From Coniferiporia sulphurascens (taxonomy: Eukaryota > Basidiomycota > Agaricomycetes > Hymenochaetales > Hymenochaetaceae), in NCBI GenBank assembly GCA_002794785.1, contig NBBA01000007.1, positions 1,984,001 to 2,048,000 of the forward strand: a DNA stretch of 64,000 bases, given 5' to 3'. The translations under genes were made by a program, and so were the position numbers. The notes below the pieces were generated by a model. That model searched no databases. It was given only the letters and a program-made list of their open reading frames with translations, and had not been told where the DNA came from. Positions 21,008 to 31,784 of the stretch are shown here, piece by piece. Positions within the stretch are counted from its first letter, which is position 1. The number at the start of each line of letters is the position of its first letter.

Positions 21008-21748
21008 TCAATAGTCTCCTCGACGACGAGGAAGGGGAGAGACAGACGCACAGGGCTTCCATATGCCTATATGCTTCCCGCATTCGAGCAGAGCATCGCA
21101 CTTGAACTCCTCGAGGGACGGCACTCCTGCGCCATCACGAAGGTCTCCATCCCACTTACAGTCGTGCACCTGCAATTCTGGGAAGTGCACAATCCGCACG
21201 GAGCCGTCGGACATGCGCACAATGTTTCTCCCGCCGAGATCGATCTCGGGCTGCAGGCCCTCGCGATGCACGGCCCCAATCTTTTGCATCACCTCTAACC
21301 TGCGGAAGTGTATTTGAGCGACGTGATATTATAAATAAAAGGAGGGAGGGGGAGAAACGTACTTGTCCGGGAGGGTCAGCTTAGTGAGCGTTCCAAGCGG
21401 CGGACGAGAATCCTCAATCATGAACGCACCGACCTCGTGGCCACTGTCATCTTTCCCGAAATAAAGACCATAAAAGCGGAGGACGACAGAGCCCTGGAGG
21501 CGCGGAAGGAGGGTGGTGTACGCATGTGCTTCGCGCTTGAGCACCTCGAGCTGTGGTGCGTTGAAACTGACTTTAAGAAGGACTTGTAGACCGTCGTTGA
21601 GCTCCGCGCGGTAAATACACATGCCATCGAACTCCTGGAGGGTACGCACGATGGACAGCTGCCGGCGTCCCGTGAACTCGACGGGTCCTTCGCTGTTTAA
21701 CGAAATCGATCCCTGCCCGTCGGGGAGCGTCACCGTGAGGGTGGACAT
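21008..21748 (-). CDS. small protein-kinase-like (APH-type) protein with altered DFG
   Basis: Exons 21748-21363 and 21299-21008, joined in phase to give 225 residues. The fold resembles the short kinase-like proteins common in basidiomycetes. A beta-sheet N-lobe carries VLLKVSFNAPQLEVLKREAHAY (lysine of the VxLK type and a following Glu helix), then GSVVLRFYGLYFG and the hinge AFMIEDSRPP. The C-lobe has VMQKIGAVHREGLQ, then EIDLGGRNIVRMSDG, the equivalent of the HxDLxxxN catalytic loop, then VRIVHFPEL, where a DFG-like motif is expected. The loop Asp and Asn remain, but the metal-binding Asp of DFG is His here, so activity is doubtful. Only one third of a full kinase C-lobe follows. Function unknown; convergent with PGK. 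Confidence 0.7.
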
Positions 21749-22008
21749 TGGTGAGACAAGGGGGCGCGAGAGGGCCGTTGGAAGGGGGGGGTGCGGGGGG
21801 AAAGGTGGGAGGCGGCGCGGGAGACGAGACGGAGGAATTTAGGACTCGGAGGAGATTAACGTGAAAGAAGGGAAGCAAGCTGATTACGACACCCAATAAT
21901 TATTATCCAGATCTCGGAATGCCAAATTTACTTATCTGCAAGCGATTACGTGGACACTTTCTTCACGTGACTTGCGCGTCTTTCACCAACCTAACTGAGG
22001 GATGGGGG

Positions 22009-22161
22009 TGATGGAAATATGCTCAGTCCTGAAATGAGAATGTAGGACTCCTTTATTAAAAAGTACCTGATGGAAATATGCTATGTACCAGTCAGATATA
22101 AAACTATAAAGGATGTCTAAAGTACTTACCTCAGTCCTGAAGTGAGAATGTAGGACTGAGG
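22009..22161. repeat. short direct repeats ending in a perfect hairpin
   Basis: Two word pairs recur in the same order: tgatggaaatatgct (22009-22023 and 22068-22082) and ctcagtcctgaaRtgagaatgtaggact (22022-22049 and 22130-22157). The second copy is a perfect 10-bp inverted repeat, cctcagtcct/aggactgagg (22129-22138 and 22152-22161), with a 13-base loop. It lies upstream of the kinase-like gene and at the 3' side of the alcohol dehydrogenase. It could be a small MITE remnant or a structured 3' end. Confidence 0.7.
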
Positions 22162-22493
22162 TGTAAATGAAAATTTTCGTAGCTATATGCGCTGTCCGCG
22201 TATGGAACTATCTTACTAATATCTTACTAATCGCATTCAAGCTGTCCTGACTAATCCAAACTCAACAGGGGGGACGACGAAGCACAAAAATCTTTGCCGA
22301 AGGTACTTGATTAAGCCAACATGGGATGATTAAATTGCGAGTACATAAGGATACAATAAACACAGAAAATAAAAAGAAATAGCTCCACCACTAATCTCTT
22401 CTGGTTCCATCAAGGAGGAAGCTTCCGACAAGAAAACATAATAAAGATCCGCATTAATTAAGGAAGCTCCATGTTCAGATCCAGACCTCAAAC

Positions 22494-23915
22494 TTATTTC
22501 GAGATATCCAGTACGATGCGGCCAACGACCTGCCCTTTCTCCATCTCTTCGTACACCCTGAAGTATGGGACAGTCAGAAAACCACGAGCAAAATTGTCAG
22601 GAATGAGGACTACATACTGTTCCAGCTCCGTGAAATCGCGCATGACGTATGTGCACTTCACCTTGCCTGTAGCGGCGATATTTACTGCCTCGACGGATTG
22701 TTGGCGGTTCCTAAGAATAAAGGGTTCGTAAACGAGTCGGTTATACATGCAGGTTAAAACCTCTACGCACCCGACAAACACTCCGCGGATTGTTAAGCCC
22801 TGTTTAAAAAGCAATGCTTTTTAGGATGCGCTGTCCGCAGAAATTGAGCTATGAAGCTCACCTTTGAGACTATCAGTACGACAGGCAGGGCCAGAACGCC
22901 GCCTGGCGGGATGCCAACAGCCATCAGGTAACCGGCGGGACGCAAGTACGCCGCCGCAACCTCGTAGGCACTACTACCGCCGGCCGTAACGATTGCTGCG
23001 TGTGCGCCGCCGCCCGATGTAGCAATGACATCCGCAACGATGTTGGTGCTCTCCCTAAAATCGATCCACTTCTCCGCGCCAAGTGATAGACAAAGGTCAC
23101 GCTTCGCCGCGCCCGTGTCGATTGCAATGACTCGCAGACCCATCGCGACAGCATATTGAACAGCTGGAAGAGCACGCAGCGTATGAGTAATGGAAGGTGC
23201 CAGCTAAGGCACTTTACGAACCGAGATGGCCTAGACCTCCTCCCGCACCGGGAACAACAACCCAGTCACCGATGTGCGCATTGCATTGCGTCAAGGCGCT
23301 GTATACGGTCACACCCTGCGCGAACGTTAAGCCAAGCATTCGGACAATACCTGGTATTCCTACTTACCGCGCACATGATGGCAGCTGCAGAGGGGCCATC
23401 GAGATTCTCCGGAATCGGAGTAACGTGGTTCACATACGATACAGCGTACTCGCAGAAAGTACCGTCCAATTTAGACCCGCTAGTCTTCATATTCGAGCAG
23501 ACTGGAATGCATAACATAAGATCAATCAATGGGGCAAAGGTGCTTGATGCTTACAGCCCTCATAGCCCTTCCGGCACATCTCGCAATTCAAGCACGAGTC
23601 CGCCATGAATTTGATTCCGACCCGGTCGCCTAGGCGAATAGTATTGTTCTCGGTGTTCTCACCGATGGCTACGACGATGCCAATACCCTCGTGTCCACCG
23701 ATAAGGTCCTGCTTCGGCGTGATTGGGTAAATGTTCTTCTTCACACCCAGATCCGTGTGGCAGACGCCCGAGTACTGGAGTTTGACAAGACACTGGCCAG
23801 GCTCGAGTGCAGTGGGCGGACAAACGGGGTGGTCGGTAACGAGCTTCACGTCGCCTCCGGGGAAGGCCTGGACATATGCGCGCTGGGTAGTTGGGATAGC
23901 GGAGGATGAAGACAT
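22494..23915 (-). CDS. zinc-dependent alcohol dehydrogenase (ADH1 type)
   Basis: Seven exons on minus: 23915-23555, 23501-23368, 23315-23222, 23163-22862, 22799-22771, 22710-22618, 22557-22494; in frame, 358 residues. It oxidises alcohols or reduces aldehydes with NAD(H). Catalytic zinc ligands lie in GVCHTDLG and GGHEGIG; four structural-zinc cysteines lie in CLNCEMCRKGYEGFC, completed across the first intron. The cofactor fold is VPGAGGGLGHLAVQYAVAMG, with VIAIDTG, whose Asp predicts NAD rather than NADP. The C-terminus GQVVGRIVLDISK is that of fungal cytosolic ADHs. The intron at 22558-22617 is 60 bases, stop-free and in phase, so its retention would add 20 residues. No targeting peptide; a cytosolic, fermentative or aldehyde-detoxifying role is likely. 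Confidence 0.95.
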
Positions 23916-24922
23916 GTTGGATGATACGAGAAGGTATTGATACGGTATATGCCCACCTTTACTGCGCCTTTATACCAAGGGCCGGCGTCCTGCCAGACGA
24001 TGTTCCGGACATCGGAGCAAGTAGGGCGCGTCGACCTAAAACGTATCGGAGAGGCACAAGTGACCGCCGCTGCGAGATAGCGATAGTTTCATGGCCCGAA
24101 TTTCAAGTCCTTAGTAGTTCCTGCTGCCGTGGTTGGAAACTTGAGGGCGCGCCATGATGGCCGGTGCTGTGACTGTGCGATCACGTGATGCAAGCCGATA
24201 ATCTGCTACCCGACAAACGTGAACTCGAACGAAGTTTGACCTCTCCCCCTCACCAACCTACAGCGGCAGCGCAATTGGATGCCACTTAGCTTGTCGTTGT
24301 CAGCTTCCGCCTCCAGCTTCAGAGGTATCGCGGGCCACCACGCTAGCTAGGCTTTCCGAATTTCTCGGAGAGTTCCGACTGTTTCAACGTTCCGCGCTCG
24401 GATTCAACAACTTGAATGGTATCAAGCTCTGAACAAGTCTGCCTCTCCCCACCTCCCCGAACCCCGAACAGGTGCCTTACTTGATTCGCACCTGCATTCC
24501 TCCTTTGCTTCTCAATAGTAAATCCCTCGCACATTGTGGGGAATATCCGGTTGTTACCTCATCTGATCACCGCTGGGAGAGAATGGAGGATGAAATGATT
24601 GATGGGCGTCGATAGGCCGTCATCTCTGGTTACTAAAGTTCTTTTTTAACGTCTTGATCCGGTCAGTCTCTCGTAAGTACCTTCCGGAGTCAACACCCAC
24701 GCCAAAGAAGCTCGCAGCAGGGCCTTCTTCGCCCGTGGCCCAAAGCTTCTCGAAAGTCGTTGAGGCTGCTTCTATTGGATATTTGAATAATGGTCGACAT
24801 GCGACTACTCTATCTCTGCCTGGCCGTGCTAGCCGACAGCCTTTTGGCGCAATAAATAACGATGTCCAACACGGAACCTTCTGGGTAAACTTCTCTCTTG
24901 TGAAACTGCACCGAACGCCCGT
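23916..24922. other. intergenic
   Basis: Promoter side of the alcohol dehydrogenase and 3' flank of the DUF6534-type gene. No gene or repeat seen. Confidence 0.6.
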
Positions 24923-26878
24923 CTAAACAGTTTCTTCGGTGCAAGGCTGTGATGACGCCCCAATATCGCTGCTGCTTGCAAATACAATAGGAGGGGGGCC
25001 TTTCTGCTTCTGCCGCTCAGTACGGGACTTAACAAAGGCCTCTTCGCAGACTTACATTCTTGTATGTAAAACTCCCCCCGAACTGGAAAGATGAAGACAT
25101 CTGCGAGTGGCTAATCACCTCGGGGGCTTGCACAGCCCTTCTTGAGTTCAAACTGTTTTGAGTTAGTTTGACTATCGGTACCGAATGACTGGTTCATCGG
25201 CGACTCACGATACTAGGACTGAATTGACGTAGACTGCGGATGCTTGTCGGAACACAGCGTTGCAAATACAGGATGAGGAGGCTTACGTTTTCCTACTGTT
25301 TGTTGAAACGGTACCCAATAGACTTGTCCCGGGAATGCGACGTCCTGGAAAGCGGTGCGTTTCAATCAGACAGGATAGATCGCATTTAACGAAAGTACTA
25401 ACCAGCGACACAAATACGAGCTGAGTCACACTGCGAAATCGCTTAATCCAGCTGAAGCTCAGAGACTGTATCATCGTTCCACTCACACTGTGACTATGCC
25501 TCTACTGACTGCATACAAAATTAGGTTGTCGACTATCCGTTCCGTACTGGGAGAGGGAAAGTTGTTAGTACTGCTTATCTGCTATGAAGGAAAGGCTAGG
25601 ATGCTGACGATTTGATTCCGGAACGACGCGAGTTCAAGTAATAGATGAAGCTGACCATAATGACGACGTCGCATAAGGCATCAAGACCCTGCACTGTGCT
25701 CCCGGTGATCTGTTTACGTGAAATGAGATGACATGTGTACGTATTGCACAAAAGTGCGTTAGACCAACCCAGACAATTGGATTAGCCAGCGAGAGGACTG
25801 ATTGGTTGCGAAAACTGTAAAGTGAATTAAGGGTCCTGGCTAGAGCTCGGAAGCGTTACGGTGTGGCTTACAGTTCGGCTATGACCTCTTCATACGGACA
25901 ATTAGTGAGACAAGATGAACAATCTCAGCAACTCACTTACCCATGTCTAGACCTAGTGCGCAGAAAGCGAGAAACACCTATGTGCAATGGCGTTCAGATC
26001 AGGTACATATGTATACGACTAAATGCACGAAAGAAAAACTGACGATGAAGATCACTACGAGTCTGTTATTGCTGACTGGAGCCATTTTGGTTATAATACG
26101 TTAAGCCGAATAAATTGTCGATTTATCTTACCTTTCCAGATTTGCCAGGCAAAGAAACTAATAAAAAGCATTAGACGACGTGGTAAAATCTTTTCAAGAT
26201 GGCGTACGTTTGGGCGATAAATGTGGTTAGGTCCTGAAATCAAAGCGCTTTAGAAAGTTTAAAAATCCAATCGGCTATGAGAACTACACACCACAGTTTC
26301 TATCTGGACCTGCTCCAGGATAAGTGTAAGGGATCAGGTGAGGTACGCAGTCGAAAAGAACTAACGGTATAACTCCTGTCGCTCGATAAGTGTCCCGTGT
26401 CAACACCTTAATCGTGCAGCTCGTACCATGGAATTGTAAAATCGGTGCTTGAAGAATTTAGTTTGAGGACCAGGTACGTATAAAGCGTATGAGCAACCAG
26501 CACTGTCGATAGAGTGTCGAGAATCCTTTCCAACAAGATCAGATATTTGGGAGCGTACAAGAATACGGATACTGACCACAGAACGCCGACCTTGAGCGAG
26601 AAATGTCAGGGTGCGCGTAAAAGTTGGGCATGTGCTGATGTCACGTACTAAAACCTTATGTGATAAGGGATCCTGATAGCGACTGCGATAATACATGTAC
26701 AACTGAAGGCATGTGATCCCATACAACCTGCAAGGCTGGCTATTTTACTTCGTGATTTCGGAGGGAAGTAGACATGGTGGACTTGCGTTGTAGAAATGGT
26801 GAAGCCTATTAAAACGCATGCAAGAGCTGTCTTGAAATTTTCAATAAGCTCGACGGCATCGGGGGAGACCGCTTCCAT
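24923..26878 (-). CDS. DUF6534-type multi-pass membrane protein, many exons; possibly decaying
   Basis: No long frame marks this gene; it is read from chained short exons. The first exon (26878-26787, MEAVSPDAVELIENF then a hydrophobic ALACVLIGFTIST) joins through a gcaagt donor to 26727-26649, LYGITCLQLYMYYRSRYQDP, the signature start of this basidiomycete family. Then follow ILDTLSTVLVAHTLYTYLV, TTFIAQTFFAWQIWK, VSNNRLVVIFIVSFSFVHL, LDALCDVVIMVSFIYYLNSR, IVDNLILYAVSRGIVTV and YVNSVLVSLNSRRAV, in the family order, ending near TAG at 24923. Seven hydrophobic segments are expected. Splicing is convincing at both ends, but between about 26420 and 26235, and again between about 25980 and 25680, I find no exon chain that stays in frame. 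It may therefore carry lesions. Function of the family is unknown. Confidence 0.6.
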
Positions 26879-28540
26879 GATGGTGACGGGAGGACGCAGG
26901 ATCGTTAGGGAGGAACCCTTGCTCCTTTATACCACTTAAAATATCCTCGGGCGGTCTTAGTATTCGCGTTAGCTTAAATTTTGAGGGAGGAGAGTTCTTC
27001 GTGATTGATGACTAGGGACAAGTGCGGAAGTGGGCACTCCGACGTGGACCCGGCGCCGGCGTATCGTTGTTGCTTGTCTTTTCGGTGCTGTACATATCAG
27101 TGCCGGAAGCTATATAACAGCTTCCGGGCGCCGGGGCTACTCGCGAGACGACTCGCAAGGGCTCCCCGACGGAGTGGAAGTGACCCTTATCAAAGTATCC
27201 GTACCAGTGCATGATTCTTCTTTATTCTTATCCTGGAAGAGGAAGTCTGGGCTCTGCCGAAAAGTAGGTTAAAAGAAAGAGAAGTTGATTTGTGGAGTAT
27301 TATTATCTTTCTAGGAGCGTGGCCAGTGTTGTAAGGTTTATCTGTCGTAAGGATAAGCGCGCGATTTATAGCGAGGCTGCCGAATAACATCGAGCGTTCT
27401 CGGGCTTGACCTGATTGGGGAAAGACTCGAATACAACATGTCCTTCGGATTATGTATCTAGAGATTTTGGTCATTCGTTGCTCCGCGCTTCGCTGATCTC
27501 TATGATATCCTTCCAATTGTGAGCAGTACCGTTCCGCATGGTTTGGTGACGACGCTGTCGTGACTCGAGATTAAAGATTACTGCGATCCGCAAGTGTGTA
27601 ACTTAATTGGACCGAGCAGAGTCCTGGATTGACAATATTGGCAGTCGAACACCTTGGGGTCATGACAGACGTACCGGATGCAATATAACCTCCGCTTTTT
27701 TTGGTGATCGCGATCGTGTTAACCCTGCGAAGTTGCGAACACAATGCCACCGGAAGCTAACAATAGCAGGGATCGATTCGACGATTAGACTTGCAGTTAC
27801 CGTTAAAGATCTCTGATCTAAGTCAAGGATTACTCAGCACAATGCTGGCAGATCGTTACTCTGGCGTTGCAGTGTGCCGCCGTGTCTGCATACATGTTTT
27901 GTTATTGTATTGTTTACCCCGCTCCTAATGCCTTTTGATTTTAATTAAATCTCAGTTTCTTTTTAGATTTCAACTAAGCGGGCTTACCAGCCATCAGTTG
28001 ACCTGGGGACCATTGAGTTGAATCATTTTATTTGCACGCCCATAACGAGACTTAAAATAGCACAAAATTTAAGAGAATGCGCAATCATTACTGGATGATT
28101 TGTTACACAGCCCACTTTTTACAGTGTTCAAACGCGAAGCAGCAAATTAAGAAGCAGTGCAGCTACAAGCATAAATAAAGCCTTAAATGGCATTTGAAAC
28201 TTAGGTCAGGAAAAGACACCTTATACGGTAACCGAGCGGAATCGAATCGTCGACTACAGTACTTTGAAACCCCCTAATGCCCAAATGAGGTAAGTTCCCA
28301 ATACGATCTGACGCCGATACATCGATCCCATAGTAGGTCTAGCCTTTGGCGGCTCACGGCGGCGAGTAGTAAAACTTTGGGAGTGCATGTGCTTTATCCT
28401 GCGGTCGGTCATATTAACTACCATTCTATATCGCCCTAGGTACAGCCTGGTACCCTACGTCAAGCGTCAAGAAGCTGCAGCCATCCGGCAAGACCATTGT
28501 TCGCGGTCTGTACTATGTACGACTTCTCGACAGATGAGGA
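26879..28540. other. intergenic with one small hairpin
   Basis: No gene supported. At 27103-27127 a 9-bp perfect inverted repeat, ccggaagct/agcttccgg, surrounds a 7-base AT loop. The rest is compositionally plain, with short frames only. Confidence 0.55.
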
Positions 28541-28596
28541 CGCAGCGAACTGGACAGCGAAGAACGACCCGTCCATCGTGCGCTGGTAAGTTACTA

Positions 28597-29020
28597 TCAC
28601 GTCATGCATGCAACAAAAATCACTGGCTCATTATTTGGTGCAGGCTCAAGGCTGTTGATCTTCCCAAACAATGCAGTAGGAGCAACTCCCGACTCAGCAG
28701 CGATACGCTGAGTCAGGACTTCACATGGACGCACTGGTAAGATGAAACCTGGATACATGTACACGTGGAAAATCGGAGCTTGAAAGGCAATCAGCACTGG
28801 CAGCAGATATAAATAACGTCTGGAAACGTGGGGATACAGAGGTTAATATGTTGAATGCATTATGACCCACGACATAGGATCGATCTCCTGTGAATGTGAT
28901 GGTTGGCATGTCGAGCACTTTGCAGTCGGGAGGCGACATGGCTTTCATGAATTTGACCGACGGGAAGGTCACCGCCTCGTCCTCGACAACATTTTGCTGC
29001 TTAGGAGTGCCTTTGGTCAT
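28597..29020 (-). other. unidentified exons, possible gene or gene fragment
   Basis: A frame from ATG at 29020 reads MTKGTPKQQNVVEDEAVTFP, then FMKAMSPPDCKVLDM and FTGDRSYVV. After a plausible intron (about 28866-28799) a second frame runs AFQAPIFHVYMYPG, CEVLTQRIAAESGVAPTALF, GKINSLEPAP and stops at 28597. The codon pattern in 28600-28800 favours the minus strand. A diverged second copy of the 28740-28880 segment lies at 60660-60770. I do not recognise a family. The start is only 26 bases from the divergent GT15 start. Confidence 0.35.
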
Positions 29021-29046
29021 TCTCCTACACTTGCACCTACCAAACA

Positions 29047-30444
29047 ATGTCGAAGCTATTCGACCATGAAAGCCTTGCGCGTTTCCGGAGACCACCCGTA
29101 AGGCACGTGCGCTTGCTCATGGTTATCTTTGGCATGCTTTGTGTTGTGCGTTTCTCTCTCGTTTTGTCGACCAAAGGATGTTGATAGTTCATGTAGATGA
29201 TGCTTTTATCGACTACTCAAACAGCACGCGACAACGTACCGCTCCGGAGGACGCAAGCTCCTCGTCCAAACGCGCCCGTTAATGTCACCATCTACCCAGC
29301 GGTCGACCCAGTCACGCAACGCGCCAACGCGACGATCCTTATGCTCGCGCGTAACGACGACCTCAGCGGCGTCGAGGAGAGCATGCGCACGCTTGAGGCC
29401 GCGTTCAACCACAAACATAACTATCCGTGGACGTTCCTCAACGAGGTTCCCTTCTCGCTCAAGTTCAAGCGCCACGTGCGCTCGCTCACCAACGGTGACG
29501 TGCACTTCGGGCTCATCAAGAGCGAGCACTGGTACCCTCCCGACTGGATCGACGAAGAGAAGTATGAGCACGACCGCGAGGCGATGAAGGCACTCCGTAT
29601 GATCCCATACGCGGGCAGCATGCCGTATCGTAACATGTGTCGCTTCAATTCCGGGTTCTTCTTCCGCCAGGATATATTGAAGCAGTTCAAATGGTACTGG
29701 CGCGTTGAACCGAAAGTGCGGTTCCCGTGTGACATCCCGTTCGACCCCTTTGTGTACATGATTGAGAACAATAAACGTTACTCCTTCACTATTACAATTC
29801 CTGAGTTCGTTGAGACTATCCCTACGCTCTGGGATCACACTAAGAGTAAGTGGCACCTCATTTTCGCCCTCGATCTTTTGGTTATGACTTTCTTTCCTCA
29901 TTCAGGCTTCATGTCTGAATACTCGGAGCTCCTTCCGGACAACCATGCACTTTCATTCCTCACTGATGACAACGGGGAGTCATACAACAAGTGTCACTGT
30001 AAGTCCTCTCCCTAATCTCAACCACACTCCTGTTTAACCCCCTTGCACAGTCTGGTCAAACTTCGAGATCGCCGGTCTAGACTTCTTCCGCTCAGATGCA
30101 TACATGACCTTCTTCAGCTACCTCGACTCGAGTGGTAACTTCTTCTACGAACGCTGGGGAGATGCACCCGTACACAGTATCGGCGTTTCGCTCCTCCTTC
30201 CGCGCGAGCAGATCCATTACTTCCGCGATATTGGCTACTACCACGCTCCAATGTGGAACTGTCCCGAGGATGCGCTGAACCAGGAGCTACAGTGCCAGTG
30301 CCAGCCTCAACTAGCTTTCGGTGAGCCTTCTACTTGACATCAAGGTGCTTTGAACTCATACTTACGCGTATGTAAATAGATGCGTACGGTTCAACGTGCT
30401 TGCAAAAGTTTGAATCTCTATTTACAGACGGAATCGCCGGATGA
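29047..30444 (+). CDS. GT15 alpha-1,2-mannosyltransferase (KRE2/KTR family)
   Basis: Exons 29047-29145, 29197-29845, 29906-29998, 30051-30320 and 30380-30444; in frame, 391 residues. A short cytosolic N-terminus (MSKLFDHESLARFRR) is followed by one hydrophobic anchor, LLMVIFGMLCVMML, giving a type II Golgi membrane topology. The catalytic domain begins at ANATILMLARNDDLSGVEES and includes YPWTFLNEVPFS, HWYPPDWIDEEK, YRNMCRFNSGFFF, the family hallmark NKCHFWSNFEIAGLDFFRS and FFYERWGDAPVHSIG. The enzyme adds mannose from GDP-mannose to O- and N-linked glycans of cell-wall proteins. An alternative start at 29197 would remove the anchor and is unlikely. Length is normal for the family. Confidence 0.95.
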
Positions 30445-31784
30445 AATATAAATCGCTCCCCGTCCCATTCTCGCCTTAATTTATTTTCCCCATTGCATTT
30501 TCTATGAACATACATGCATCTTCCTATCTGGCCCAAGAACATTGTACGTCCTCCGGGCTTATCCTCTTGTGTATAGTAATCGTGCATTAAAAAGTATAAA
30601 TGACATTTAACATAGGCATATCTCAAGTGGAGGTTGATATGCAAGTGTGGACATTGGCCTGCTCATACTGGAGGGCAGAGAACAAGTGATTTATGCTTCA
30701 GGTTTGCATTAAGGTGAGCGGACATTTGACGGAAAATATCCCTTCGTGGCTTCGGTACGCTTCCGCCTTCGCATACTAGTACAAGAAATGTATTAGTACA
30801 AGACACGGCGATGGCATGTACAACAGGCGAATACGAAAACGAGCGGTAAGTCCAAGCACTAACCCTTCTTGTATCTATCGAACTAAGTATATTCTAGGTA
30901 ATAGATAAGTAAAAGTGAAATAAAGTGAAACGCTGAACCACTCACCTCAGCGCACGGTGTATCGAGCGTGAGGTGGATATATGCGCGTGAATGAGAACAA
31001 ACGCGCATATCGGAGCGTGAAACTAACTACCAAAAAGGGAAGAGAAAAATATTACTCAGCCCGGGTTGAACCGAAGCTTGCCAGAATTCAACATTTATCT
31101 TCTTTAACCCTGAACACGAAAAAAGCCGCAAGCAGAGCGCGTCCATGACAGAGAAAGGTAAAAGATGGAGGAAGCCTACCGAGATGGATGCCGTCTTTCG
31201 TAGAACGGATCTGTCCGACCCGCGCCGAGGTTGAACAGAGCTCAACATATAAATTAAAGATAATTACTACCTTCAGTATGAGACTACTCGTCGGGGCTAC
31301 GCAAAGCCCAGCAGAACCAGCAAGTGTTACTCACAGTAATATGATGAAGCGGATTTGAGAAAGGGCGGGAATTCCGATCCACCGATCTCAGCATGGTGTT
31401 TGAATAGCCCCACGAGGCATTGCAGTTTATTCTAAGAAGGTTTATCAAGGAAGCCCATCCTACATTGGACTGCCCTGTCGGATACCATTCAGATGTGGGT
31501 CCTTCTTCGTGAGTCGTGATAGTCCGAGTAGAGACTTACCGGAAATGAAGGAGACCGGTTAGAAAGAGAAAACTGACGGAGCAGTGCAAGGAAGGAGAAG
31601 CGTCGGAAGAGCATCACCCCGTGCAACTGCGAGTGGTGGCTATATCGTCCCGGCGGGTCGCCGCACGAACGATTGACCTTTAGATGCACGTGACACACGG
31701 TCTGAGAAAGTTCGCGTTTGCGGCCACCTGGTCCTTGGTCGTCTTGAAATTCTACCTTTGCAAAATCTACTCTATATTATCTCG
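30445..31784. other. intergenic between GT15 and GH105 3' ends
   Basis: Convergent 3' flanks. Apart from the paired hairpins at 30943-31010 I see no gene; short frames lack domains. Confidence 0.55.
30943..31010. repeat. two adjacent hairpins
   Basis: cacctca (30943-30949) pairs with tgaggtg (30969-30975), and four bases later atatgcgcgt (30979-30988) pairs with acgcgcatat (31001-31010) around a 12-base loop. Perfect stems of 7 and 10 bp side by side. It could be a small foldback element or a structured transcript end; there is no coding context. Confidence 0.65.

Noticed and set aside
28484..28735. Plus-strand exon pair reading DFSTDEDAANWTAKNDPSIV then RWLKAVDLPKQ
   Set aside because: Has a good gtaagt donor and a gcag acceptor, but the second exon is antisense to a minus-strand frame with the stronger codon pattern, and no family fits.
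29206..29901. 231-codon minus-strand frame
   Set aside because: It is exactly antisense to the GT15 catalytic exon; the GC-rich codon use of that exon opens the opposite strand. No domain.
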